DNA of 64,000 nucleotides from Acytostelium subglobosum LB1 (lineage: Eukaryota; Evosea; Eumycetozoa; Acytosteliales; Acytosteliaceae), in the NCBI RefSeq assembly GCF_000787575.1, contig NW_012236509.1, forward strand, positions 250,001 through 314,000, read 5' to 3'. A program made the translations under genes and the position numbers. Under the pieces are notes generated by a model, which saw nothing but the letters and a program-made list of their open reading frames with translations, was not told where the DNA came from and ran no database searches. Below, piece after piece: positions 45,754 to 56,796 of this stretch. Position 1 is the stretch's first letter. Each line of letters opens with the position of its first letter.

Positions 45754-48700
45754 ATGAGCAATCTCAGTATTGCCAGCACATCTACAGAGTCTATTGGAGG
45801 TGGAGTAGCAGGTGGAGACTCATCATTATATTCAACAAGTGCTCCAGTGACTCATTCTTCAATAGTATTCCATCCTACACCTTCAACTGTTACAATAGTA
45901 CCTCAACAACAACAACAACCTGGTAGTTCACCGATACAGTCTCGATCGACATCGACTTCAAACGCATCATCACATCCAGTTTCACAGACGACGCCAATGA
46001 TACCAATCACATTACCCAACCTGGCGCTCCAGACCAACTTCACGGCCGACATGAGTCACGACGTTGAGATGGAGTTTGCCCTACAGAACAAGAAGACGAT
46101 GAAGCGTGTTCTCAAGATATCCAAACATTGGACAGATGCCATGAAGGGTAAGTCTCCACGTCCTTGATGGATGGTGACGGGTCATCGAGCATGGACTGAC
46201 ACTTAATATCATCCATCCATTCAAACAGCATATTGCCAGAACTGCCATCTATTTTCCGAAGAGTTACTTAAACAATCTGATCAGATGGTCGAGTTTGCAC
46301 AGCCAAGAGAGAAGAACATTGGAGAGAACTTGGTGTACTTTGGCAATACACTACGCGCTGTCAACAGTGTACACGATCAAATGGTAAGTGATCAAGGGCA
46401 AGTCAAGGCCTTGGGTATCTGTGCGGACAACGAACTAACTAAGTCGCGATATTATAGCTCAATGAGATACAGGATGTATTCTCTACACCATTGGCCAACT
46501 TTGTAGATTATGACTTTGCCGAGGTGGTAGAATCACACAAGAAGATGGGCAAGCTCAAGGAGGAGTATGAGGGTACACTTGGCAAGATATCAACTGCGAT
46601 CAAAAAGTCCAAACAGGGCATTGACGAGTCAAAGCTGTCTGGCTACGAACAGGAGTTGGAGAAGCAGAGAGAGGTGCTCCAGCAGCAGAACCAAGATCTG
46701 GAGGCCAAGCTCAACGACCTTTCATTCAAGAACGAGACCAAGTATCTCAGGTCACTGCTACTGTTTGTCAACTCACAGTACCTGTTCTTCAACCGTGGCG
46801 CCAAGCTCTTCTCCAATCTCAAGCCACGTATCGAGGAGTTGGAGCGCCACCTCGAGGAGATCTCGCCGCCCAAGGTGGTCGAGGGTCATCTTCTCAAGAA
46901 GAGCAAACAAGTCATGGGTGGCTGGAACAAGTGCTGGTACGTCCTGAAGGATGGAATGTTATATTGTTACAAAGGAAAGAAGGTAAGTTGATCAATCCTG
47001 GAATCATTCCAATCAATCGATCATTCACTCATTCAATCAATCACATTCAATCAAAAGGAATTCCATCCAGAGAATGCATTGAATATATTGTTGTGCTCAG
47101 TTCGACTGCCACAACAGCTACAGCAACTGCCGACGACGGCGCCACCAACACAACAGGGCTCTTCGAAGCAGGAGAAGCAGGAGCAGCAGGACTATCGATT
47201 CGAAATATTGCATCCAAGAAAGAAGCAACCAATCGTGCTGCAGGCTGAGAGCGATGAGGAGCGTGACAGATGGGTGGCCGCAATCCAGGAGGCTATCTCC
47301 AACTCGCTCAACAGCCAGTCGCTGTCTGGTGGTGCGCTTGGTGGTGGCCGGCCCTCAATAGCTGGCTCAAGCAGCACAGGCCGTTTGTCGGCCACAGGTA
47401 TGCCAACATCAGGTGATGAGGTCAATCAGCAGGTGATGCGCATCATACTCAAGGCCAACGGCAACAATGTCTGCGCCGACTGCTCAAGCGTCGACCCCGA
47501 CTGGGCATCCATCAACCTGGGCGTCATCATCTGCAAGGTGTGCAGCGGCGTCCATCGCAGTCTGGGCACCCACATATCAAAGGTGCGCTCGCTGACGCTG
47601 GACAAGTGGTCGCCAGAGAGCATCCATTACATGCGCGAGGTTGGCAACAACAAGTTCAACATACTTTACGAGCACCAGCTGTCGGGCCAGACCAAGCCCA
47701 CGGACAAGTCAGATCGCATGACCAAGGAGGCGTATATCCGCGCCAAGTACAAGACCAAGGAGTTCCTGATCAAGTCGGCGCTGACGCAGGAGGAGCTCAA
47801 CAAGACATTCTACGAGCTGACGTCTTCAGACAGCGGCATCCGCGACGCCACACGATATCTCAAACTCATTGGACAGGGTGCAGACATCAACCACGTCGAC
47901 CAGTATGGTCGCGCCGCCCTACATCAGGTGATTTGGAAGGCGGACGACGTCATCATCCCCGAGCTGCTATTACAGAACGGCGCATATATCACATCCACCG
48001 ACTCACGTGGCTGGTCGCCCATGCACTATGCCGCCTTCTTCAACCGACCTCGTTGTGCATCTCTGTTGATGAAGCGAGGCTACGAGACGATCAAGTCAAA
48101 GTGTGTTGACAACCTTGGACGAACTCCACTGGACCTCGCAATCATGAACAAGTCAAAGGAAGTAGAGCAGATACTACGTGGCGAGGAGCTGGAGCTCGGC
48201 CTGACGTTCGACACGATAGAGGCAGGTGACGTGCAGAAGTATGAGGCCACGGCGCCACTGAGTAGCGAGTTCCCATCCGGAAGCTCACCAACACAGCCAC
48301 CACGCTACGAGTACAATGAGTACGATGAGGAGAAATACCTAGTGGACAACGAGATCGACTTGAATTGGAGTGAGAGCGAGCGCGACAGCGTGGGCAGGGC
48401 CAGCTTTAGCGGAGCTGAGGGCAATCCCGACCTGCCCCATCAGCTCAACTCATCGTTCAACAGCAACACGAGCTCAAGTGGGATGACCACCACCACTACA
48501 ACCAAGCTCGATGCCGCACAAAAGAATGATTCGGCCAACAACCCAGCGACAGGTGACAACAACAGCGATCCAAAGCTCAACAGACCCAAGTCAAAGAGGC
48601 GGCCGTCCTTGCTTGGCCGCGGCAGGAACACGCTGCGACTCATGAAGAACAAACTCGGTGCTGGCAAGAACACAGACGCAGCATTCAACGAGCAGCTGGA

Positions 48701-49184
48701 GCAGCAGCTACAGACCAATGACAATACATCAGATGATGAAGTCGACGACGACAATGAGCTTAGCTCGCCCCCCGCGGACACGATGTCCGTCGTCGACACT
48801 GTACATAATAATACCAAGGAGCAGCCTGCTGAGCAACCGACGTCTGCAGCCGAACAATCTACATCCACCAAAGATGCAGTTGCTGCCAACGTAGTCTCAG
48901 CCAACCAACTGAACAACGACGAGAAGGGTAAGTCAGAGAGGACAAACGCAGCTCTACGATCCACATCTCAGGGACTGACCATGTCAAACAATCAAGCATC
49001 CAAGCCACCGACAACTTCACCGTCAACATCTCTCTCCAAGAAGATATTCAACAAGTTCAAGGGCATCGGAGGTGGGCGCAAGAGCAAGGAGGACGCTGGC
49101 GAGCACGCCAACGATATCTCAGACACGGCGTCCACGACCAGTGTCGACTCCAAGTCGGACAATGTAGTTATAAAGAAGAAGTAA
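45754..49184 (+). CDS. ACAP-type ArfGAP: BAR, PH, ArfGAP and ankyrin domains
   Basis: Four exons (45754-46147, 46229-46383, 46458-46982, 47058-49184) encode 1,066 aa. After a Ser/Thr/Gln-rich N-terminus, residues about 98-315 form a BAR domain (FALQNKKTMKRVLKISKHWTDAMK, helical NLVYFGNTLRAVNSVHDQM, KTKYL...RGAKLF). A PH domain starts near residue 320 (VEGHLLKKSKQVMGGWNKCWYVLKDGMLYCYKGKK) and is split by the third intron and a Gln/Ser insert. The ArfGAP finger has C497, C500 and the CKVC pair, with the Arg finger in CSGVHRSLGTHISKVRS. Ankyrin repeats lie at about 610-720 (GADINHVDQYGRAALHQ, STDSRGWSPMHYAAF, VDNLGRTPLDLAI). ACAPs stimulate GTP hydrolysis on Arf6-type GTPases at curved endosomal membranes and link to actin. 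The C-terminal 330 residues are low complexity with Lys-rich patches. It is close to Dictyostelium ACAP proteins. Confidence 0.93.
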
Positions 49185-49261
49185 AGTGAAGGGCAAGGGT
49201 AAGCCTAGGAAGCCGGCACTTGATCGAATGAATCATTATGGTTTGGATTGGAGTGGAGTGG

Positions 49262-49280
49262 CGACGCATCCACTGCGTCG
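49262..49280. terminator. Hairpin between convergent genes
   Basis: CGACGCA (49262-49268) pairs perfectly with TGCGTCG (49274-49280) around a 5-base loop. It lies in the 116-base gap between the stops of the ACAP gene (+) and the winged-helix gene (-), so it falls in both 3' UTRs. A role in 3'-end formation or stability is only inferred. Confidence 0.4.
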
Positions 49281-49300
49281 TAGCTCATTCATACATTCAT

Positions 49301-50810
49301 TTATTCGTCATCGTACTCTGCTAGCAGTCGTCTATAGAACTCTAGTGTATCATCGGTTTGTTTGTTGGTAGAGGTTGTCGTTGTAGTAGTGGTTGTAGTA
49401 GTGGTAGTAGTTGTGGAGGATCTGGGTGATGAGGTGGAGGTAGAGGTAGTAGGGGCGTTGGCTGGTCTTCCCTTGGCTTGTGAAGGTGATGTGATGATGT
49501 TGGGCGTCTGGTCATCATCCTTCCTCTTCTTCTTGTAAGTCCTTCTCAATCTCTTTGGTGATGTAGTATTACTATTACTATTATTATTATTGTTGTTGTC
49601 TGCCGCCAATGCTTCCTCTCCTATCCTCCAGGGATCATCTAATTGCTTCAAAGACCAGAAGCCATTTTGATTGAGTGCTTGGTAGCCCGAGGTGAATAGG
49701 TCCTTGTTGTGACTAAGCATGTCCTGTACTTGTTTGCGCCAGTTACCAGAGGAGATCTTCTTGTTAAGATACAGTTGGCCCCAGTGGCACTCCATGAATG
49801 TGTAGACATCCTTCTTTAAATTAAAGTACTGGCGTTCAGGTGACAACCTGTGTAATGTGTAGAATACAACCTTCATGATCGATGACCATATAGGCACCTT
49901 CATTAATATTGTCGGTCGCTCCCTAGTACACAGCATACAGCCCGGTAGACGGCAACTCTGTGATGGTAGATGGTCGTGGTCTTCATCATGGACACCTACA
50001 TCTGGCAACATGTTGGAGTTGGGGCTCGGGTTAGGATGGGCAATGTTCGAGTCTGGATTGTTGTCACTGCCATATTCTGAGCTTCGGTCAGTCGAGAAAG
50101 GACCGCTATGGGAAGGTGTTCCGAGGGGCGAGGAGAAGGGGTTTGACTCATCATCATGTTGTTGCTTCCTCTTCATCACTGGCGATGAGGAGTTTGACCG
50201 CACCATCGGAGATGGTGGTGATAGCCAATTTGTTGGCGAAGGGCTTCGTTGTCTGTTCTGGATGTTCTGTGTGTTGTTGTTTTTGTTGTTGTTGTTGTTC
50301 TGGAAGTTGTTGCGAGTATCGGTGTTATTGAATATTCTATTGAGTGATTGATATGTGCTTTCCAATCCAGGTGGAACATTTTGTATATTTGATGATTGTA
50401 ATTGTGAAAGTGATGATGATGGTGAAGGTGATTGATGATGAGTGTATTCAGGATAGTTCTGGTAGCTTCGGTATTGATATGTATATGAGGCAATCATTTT
50501 ACTTGACTTTTGAGATTGATGTAATTGGACTGATGATGTTGGGTTTGAAGATAAAGGTGAAGGTGTAGATGTGAAGGGTATTTCTTGAGTTCGTGGAGAT
50601 AAATGTGGCGCTGACTTTGACGAAGGCGACCACGTAGGTGAAATTTGTATATGATGTTGCTGATGTTGCTGATGTTGTTTGCTGTTGTCTTTGAAGTTGA
50701 TGTTGTTGAAGTTGATAAGAATTTGGTACTGGATAGAAGTTGTTTGAGGAGTTATTGGCCGATGATGATGGTGATGATGATGGTCTATCACTATCCTTAT
50801 CTGGGTTCAT
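49301..50810 (-). CDS. Low-complexity protein with a putative winged-helix domain
   Basis: The ATG at 50810 opens MNPDKDSDRPSSSPSSSANNSSNNFYPV; the conserved-looking remainder is in another frame from about SPTWSPSSKSAPHLSPRTQEIPF to the stop at 49301. A 61- or 70-base GT-AG intron with donor CCA/GTACCA and acceptor CATCAG joins the two in phase 0; a one-base error would also do it. Most of the protein is Ser/Pro/Asn/Gln rich. A compact domain lies near residues 290-390 of the product: CRLPGCMLCTRERP, then VPIWSSIMKVVFYTLHRLSPERQYFNLKKDVYTFMECHWGQL, NWRKQVQDMLSHNKDLFTSGYQALNQNGFWSLK and LDDPW. Three helices followed by a W-containing hairpin suggest a winged helix that may bind DNA. A basic patch (PKRLRRTYKKKRK) and a Thr run follow. 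No family name can be given. Confidence 0.68.
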
Positions 50811-51952
50811 CCTCTTTGTTCAAACAAAGAGAGAGAGAATGAGAGGAATGAGTGATTGGGTTTTTTACGAATGAGTTGAGTTGAGTTGATCAGTTGAGTT
50901 GAGTTGATGGTGGGAGTTTGAAGTGTGTGTGATCGAGTGGGTTGAGTTGAAAGGTCTTTCTATAGCATCAACATTGTTGTTGTTAGTTTTAAATAATATA
51001 AATATATATTTATTAATGATATAAACTATAATAATCACAATCAATAATAATGAATTGGCCTCATTAACAGGTCGAGTCAGCTCACTCTGGAGTGTTACGA
51101 ACAAAGTTGATCTAATGAGGGATTTGGGGGCATGGCCTCAATGTTGGGCAAGCCTCCCTGCTGATGATTTTGCCCTGATTAGGCAAATCCACCCATTGCT
51201 GACCGGTTGGAAAGACTTGTCTCATTGGGGGGGTCAACAGGGCGCATTTGTCGTTCGACAAATATCGAGAAAGATAGTGTCACACTGGCCTCCTCGAGTA
51301 TTGTTTCAGCGAAGAGTTGATGAGTAAAGGTACATCTCCATGTTCGCTCATGACTGAAAGCCCCCACCCTCCAATTTTGTGATCAAAAGTTATTCCTGAT
51401 ATGGTGGGGGGAGGGGGAAGGGCCATTTGCGGATCCTTTTTCCCTGATCCAGCTTTGTCTGTGGTATTAGTCCACGAACTATCGCTCAAAATCTTCATAG
51501 AGAGAGCTCTCTAAACCTCGTGGCATTCTATCTTTGGTTGTCAAGTGATGTTAATGTCAACAACAACACCCTTTAGTGACATCCTTTCATTCATGAGATG
51601 GCACTTGTTTGATTTAGCAACATAACTAACTAACTGTTATTCTCTCTATGTTTAGCACTATTCATTCAAAGATGTAAGATAAAGAAATTATTCATTTTTT
51701 TTTCAAATTGAGACCTGTCACTGTAAAACATTGAAAGAGGGGCAGGGCCTTCAAAAGCCCCCTCGACCAGTGTCTCGCCAACCCCCCGCAAACTCACTTC
51801 CACTTCCTTCGACACGCCTTTTGACTAGCACACGATCAAAGATTTATTAAATCTCATCAGCGGGGATGCTTAGAGTATTGGGTGACAGCTTGTTTGTTCC
51901 ATACCCGCAATCAAGCTTAGCATGGCCTAGGCAGAGGCCGAGGCCAAGCCCT
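50811..51952. other. Intergenic region upstream of the winged-helix gene
   Basis: This 1.14-kb region separates the winged-helix gene start from the stop of the next minus gene. The part at 50865-51050 is a leader-like TTGAG/TGAG-rich and AT-rich sequence. The part at 51060-51560 has mixed base composition and short open frames on both strands without coding character, and includes G-runs (51403-51420). A partial inverted repeat GAGGGGC/GCCCCCTC lies near 51737-51765, and a GAGGCCGAGGCC patch near 51929-51942. No gene, tRNA or transposon was recognised. Confidence 0.4.
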
Positions 51953-54900
51953 TTAAGACATCCGAACATAGTCTGTGCTGCTGTTGACTACCGGTTCAAA
52001 GTTGAGCGGTGCAATTAGGTGTTGATGAAGTGTTGCTCGGTTCATAGGTAGTCCAATCACATCATTGACTACAATCTGGATTGAGAGATGAGTGATACAT
52101 TTGAATATAGGTCTGTCCAAGTGTTGACGTAATCTATTTAGATGTGTCACTATCTTGCCGTCGAGGTCCATCTCAACCATCGTGTAGATATTGTCGTATT
52201 TCAGTTGTAATGATCGTATTGATGTTTGAACATTGGGTAGTAGTCGAGTCACTTGTTCTACTTCCTTGTTGATTGTCAACACCAAGGTGTGGAGCCTATG
52301 TGCAGCATAAATCTGTTGTTGACATGCGTAGTATTGATGAAGGTAGAGGTCGATATGCGTTTTGTTGAGGTCTTGTAGGATTATCTCTAGCCTGGATAGG
52401 TTGGCGTACATTGACAAGTCCACCATTGACCGATACATCAACATCGAAGTTATGTGATCTACATCCGTTTTGTCTTTGGCCAACATTGTACCTTCGACGT
52501 ACTCTAAATGTGTGGTGACGGCGATACCCGTCGTCATTGTACTGGGGAACACTTTGAATGGGTATCGAGTCGAGTAGTAGATGGTCTGGATTCTTGGCCA
52601 TTGTTGCATGATGTGTTCTAATGGCCACGAAGGTGGGCATTGGTCAAAGGGTAGGAACGAGGTATTGACGAGAGAGCCAAGATGTCTCTTGTCGATGGAA
52701 TTCATCATGTCATTGTAGATTGTTTGGTTGATCAGAGAGACATGTTGAGATTTGGTCCCAATACACTTATGCTCCACAATCCAGTGTTTGTCTTGATGTA
52801 TGGTAGTATGATCGACTCGATTCGATTGATACAGTGATTGAGGTGCTCGTGTGGGATCATGCTCAGCTCGCTCAGTGTGAGGTGTAGCGGGGTATCGAGA
52901 AACAAGCAGAACTGTGAGCCAATATGATTGATCATTGACGAGATGTGTATTGATGGGATAGGGTGACTCGACATTACCTTGGCCACAGTTTGATGGAATA
53001 GCTTGGAAACACCAGCCAACATCACTTTCCATCTTGGGGTCATAGTGTCATCGAGCACAAGTAGTGTGACAATTTGTTTGAGTGTGAGCAGTGGAAGCCG
53101 AGGAAGTGATTGACTGATTGATTGTTTGGACGATGATGTGAATGGACTCCTGTTTAAAGGCTTGAGTCCACTATAAAGGGACTTCTCAAATTTACAATGT
53201 TCGTGAACATTCAATCTGAGTCTGTCCGTGGCATTGAAGTATGCATCGACTATATGAATGGCCAGGCGGTGGTTCGCTTTGAATCTTCCAAGTTTCTTGA
53301 GTAGATCATGTGTGAATGAAGTTGGTGATGGCCAGAGACACCTCAGTTCCATCATGATGTCGATATAGATGATCCATGTCCCGGTGGGGTCAGGACAGCC
53401 CGAGATGAATGTGTTCAATCCCGGTTCAATGGTTAATGTAACTGGGATCACATGGCGAAGTAGCATGCCAATGTGCCTGGGAACATCGATCAATCCCTCC
53501 CTCCAACACGTGAATATGAATTGAATGTTGCCATCAAGCACCATGTCAATGATGAAGCTAAAGTAATCGTTGAAGAATCGTTTGATCTCTGATGGGTAGC
53601 GTTGTTCCAATCCAAGGACCTGAGGTCCGAGTGTGTTGGCCACCATGAGTATCATGGCAGCTTCAAAGTAGTTGTGATGAGTGGTGTCTAGGCCATAAAT
53701 ACCAATCAAACCTTCGATTATCATTCCATATGATCGATGAGGATCGGCCAAGAGTTCGGTAGCAGGGCTTGTCATTAGATACAAAATTGAGTGTACACCA
53801 ATGTCCAACTGTCCAATATGACACAGAAGTGGTCCAAGAGTATCCAAGGCATTCTCATTATTCTTGAAGCAATGAGTGATACCATCAAGTAGCACCAATG
53901 ACTGAATATCGTTTACACATTCAATAAAGTATGACTCATACTTCTTGTAGTACTTCATTTTTGTTTGATTGATTGAGTGAGTAGGTGAGTGAGTGATTGA
54001 TTGATTGATTGATTGATTGAATCGATCGATGCATACCATCTGGAAGGCCTGGCCCATGTGTTTGATCAACTTGTTCTTGTCGTCGTAGGTTGGCATTGAC
54101 ACGCCAGGGGTAGTGTTGAGCAGAAGTGGTAGACATTGATCAATTGATCGTAAGTGTTGAAGGAACAGCAACAAAGGATATCTTCCATTTTGTTGTGTGT
54201 CCAATACCAATTCAATCATACGTTTCTGATTGATTTCATTATTGACATCACTGTCTTCTAGTACCAAGTCGAGAACTATTAACAAACCAGTCACCAAGTC
54301 AACATTGAGTACAGCACATTCTAATTTGTCGTAGTATGTGGCCTTGGTGAGGAGGCTTTGAGGGTTGCCAGTTGAGTATGATTGATTGATTGATTGAGTG
54401 ATTGAGTGGAATTACTCAAAGATATATTGCCTGTGATAGGTGATCAAAGAGATATCTGGGATGATGACCAGGTAGTGTAACTTTGACATCCATGTCATGA
54501 ATGGCTCGCCAATAGTGCCGTGGATGGACTGTTCTGAGAGGAGCCATTGAATGAGTGCCTCATCTGTACGTTGTTTGCCTAATGCTACTCTGAGTTCTGG
54601 ACGTCGGGCAATATGTAGACTTGGCAAATATGTCTTGATGCACTCATGATACAGGCTTTCAAGCCTATACCAAAGTTGTGGTGATGATGATGATGATTGG
54701 GCAATCTCATGTTGGAGTGACTTGACAAAGATTGGTTCAAGTAGTTGTTGCATGATCTCTATCATTGGGAAATGGATACATATTGTAAGCAATGATGTCA
54801 CTATGTCGTATCGTGTTAGTTTGACGCCAGGCCGTTCAGACCACATGTCCACAGAGAGGTATCCAAATGTAGCCATTGTTTCCTCGACTCCAAAAGAGAA

Positions 54901-55194
54901 CTTAACGGCTCTGAATGCTATGATTATAACATTATTGATCAGGTGATTATTCAAGATGTTGTCATTGTCAAGTTGCATGATTGATGTGTCTTGTCGATGG
55001 AGTATTCGTGGTAGTACATGTGCTGCAACATCGGCGATCAATGGTAACAAGTTGATCACTGATATCTTGTTTTGAAGAAGAGTGTATTGTAAGGTAGGTG
55101 ATGCTATCTCTGCCAATGTTTGCTCAGCCTCCAACTGAGACCCTTCAAGGCACTTCCTTAGAAGTTGCTCAAAGTATATATGTTGGTCAGACAT
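51953..55194 (-). CDS. Unrecognised dictyostelid protein with an F-box-like segment, frame disrupted near 52735
   Basis: From Met at 55194 (MSDQHIYFEQLLRKCLEG), exon 1 runs to 54416. A 60-base GT-AG intron (54415-54356) joins it in phase to exon 2 (54355-54037). A second intron (54036-53953, 84 bases) would be open if read through, so its use is less certain. The frame continues to about 52735 and carries PLLTLKQIVTLLVLDDTMTPRWKVMLAGVSKLFHQTVAKVM, an F-box-like start with the W...LAGVSKLFH pattern, then helical and LRR-like sequence (ESIILPYIKTNTGLWSISVLGPNLNMSL). There the frame stops, and the neighbouring frame continues with INQTIYNDMMNSIDKRHLGSLV...LSMYANLSRLEIILQDLN...THLSIQIVVNDVIGL to 51953. 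One base lost near 52735-52745 would unify them. The region upstream of the F-box (about 700 aa) is helical with no known match. It could also be two fused genes. Confidence 0.58.
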
Positions 55195-55264
55195 GTAGTT
55201 GTTGTCGGTTTGTTTGTATGAATCAATGAATAAATGAGTGATCAAAAACGAAATATTCGTCAGC

Positions 55265-55280
55265 TGATTGGAATAGTTCC
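55265..55280 (-). repeat. 16-base motif, copy 3, upstream of the F-box-like gene
   Basis: GGAACTATTCCAATCA lies about 70-85 bases upstream of the start at 55194, where a 5' UTR or its intron would be. The first 15-16 bases match the two intronic copies exactly. Confidence 0.55.
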
Positions 55281-55479
55281 CCTCCACCCCCACATTTGGA
55301 CCACAGACCATTAATGTGTGAGTTTTGATATTGATGGTTATATCTGATGCCCCTCCTTAGTTGTATTCATTCTTCAATATGCGAACTGATAAACAAACAA
55401 ACATGTAGACACATTCTTCGAATTAGTCATTCACTCACTAACTCATCATACTCTGTCACTTGTTAACTACATTACAAAC

Positions 55480-56748
55480 ATGAAGACACAAGCACTGCTA
55501 CAACTACATCTACTTGCATTGCTATTCATTGTTTGTTCATCACTCTCCTACTCTCCATCAATAATTAACTCACAACACCAACAACACCAACAACAACAAC
55601 AACAACATCAACAACATCAACAATATCAACAAGTAGATATAACATCATCATCATTGGATATTGGAGATTGTGAGATTGGAGTTGATAATACATTGGACTA
55701 TGTCATTGGTATTGATATTGGTAGTTCATACTCATCAGTCAGTGTATACAGGAATGGTTACTACGAGACAGTCCATAATGAAAGTGATAAGAACAACTAT
55801 GTAACACCATCCTACGTCGCGTTCTCAAATGGAGAGATACTTGTTGGAGAAGCTGCAAAGGACCAGGCCATCAGCAATCCCCAGAACACTATATCCATGA
55901 ACGATATTAGATCGCTCATTGGAAGAAGGTATGTTGTGAATGAGGCTCATATCTGACCAGTCCACCTCACTCACTCACTCACTCCTAGGTATTCAGATCA
56001 ACATGTACAGGATAGAGTGAAGACGTTGACATTCAGGGTAGTTGACATATATGACAAGCCATACATTGTCGCCAAGCTCAATGGCGAGGACAAATCATAC
56101 TCGCCAGAGGATATCTTTGGTATTTTCTTGAACAGAATGAGGGAGAAGGTTGAAGGCTACTTCTTTGGTGTTCCGATCAAACATGCAGTGATAACATGCC
56201 CAGTTAGCTTCAATGGGGTTCAACGACAGTCGATCAGAGATGCTGGAGCATTGGCAGGACTTAATGTGATACAAGTCATCGATGAACCAATTGCCGCTTG
56301 TCTCTCTTACGATCTCAACAGAGGTGTAGGCGACAGGAATATCTTGGTGTTCGACTTTGGAGCGGACAAGGTGGAGGTCACTATCTTGAATGTGGACAAT
56401 AGAGGTGTCTTCAAAGTATTGTCCAACACTGATGTACAGAGTGGAGCGGACATCATTGAAGGCGAGGACCCACTGGAGACAGTCAAGCAAGTGTTGGAGA
56501 TCAGTGGATTGAACAAGGTAGACATTAGCAATATCGTCATGGTTTGCCAATACGGCCACCTTCATAATGTCAACCAACTGTTGACAGACTTCTTTGATGG
56601 CAAGCAGACATTAAGAGACATCGACCCTCATTATGTACTATCAGTTGGCGCTGCCATTAGTGGTGCCAGATTAATCAAAGAGTTACCCGACAATACCAAT
56701 GCACAACAGCCATTGGTGATCCAGAGTGGTACACACGATGAACTATAG
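55480..56748 (+). CDS. Divergent ER Hsp70-like protein, truncated form, C-terminal HDEL
   Basis: Two exons (55480-55928, 55989-56748) encode 402 aa. The N-terminus MKTQALLQLHLLALLFIVCSSLSYS is a clear signal peptide, followed by a Gln/His run. Hsp70 nucleotide-binding-domain sequence begins at about residue 74 (YVIGIDIGSSYSSVSVYRNG, LVGEAAKDQAI, IRSLIGRRYSDQHVQDRVKTLTFRVVD, HAVITCPVSFNGVQRQSIRDAGALAGLNVIQVIDEP). It ends GTHDEL, an ER-retrieval signal. Relative to BiP, the catalytic Lys of AKRLIGR is Arg, and the phosphate-2 motif DLGGGTFD is FDFGADKVEV. About 85 residues of subdomain IIB are absent (SGADIIEGEDPLETVKQVL replaces them), and the whole substrate-binding domain is missing. It is therefore predicted to be an inactive ER-resident Hsp70 relative. 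It lies tail to tail with a longer paralog. Confidence 0.87.
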
Positions 56749-56796
56749 TAAAGTAGTGATACTCTTTATTCATCAATACATGAGCACGATCATGTC

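Noticed and set aside
51055-51327. 90-codon open frame in the spacer downstream of the F-box-like gene
   Set aside because: No homopolymer or codon-use pattern of dictyostelid coding DNA, no introns or family match; competing frames of similar length overlap it.
51308-51358. GTTGATGAG ... CTGA arrangement that looks like another C/D snoRNA
   Set aside because: The first base of the C box does not fit, the spacing is short and the flanks do not pair.
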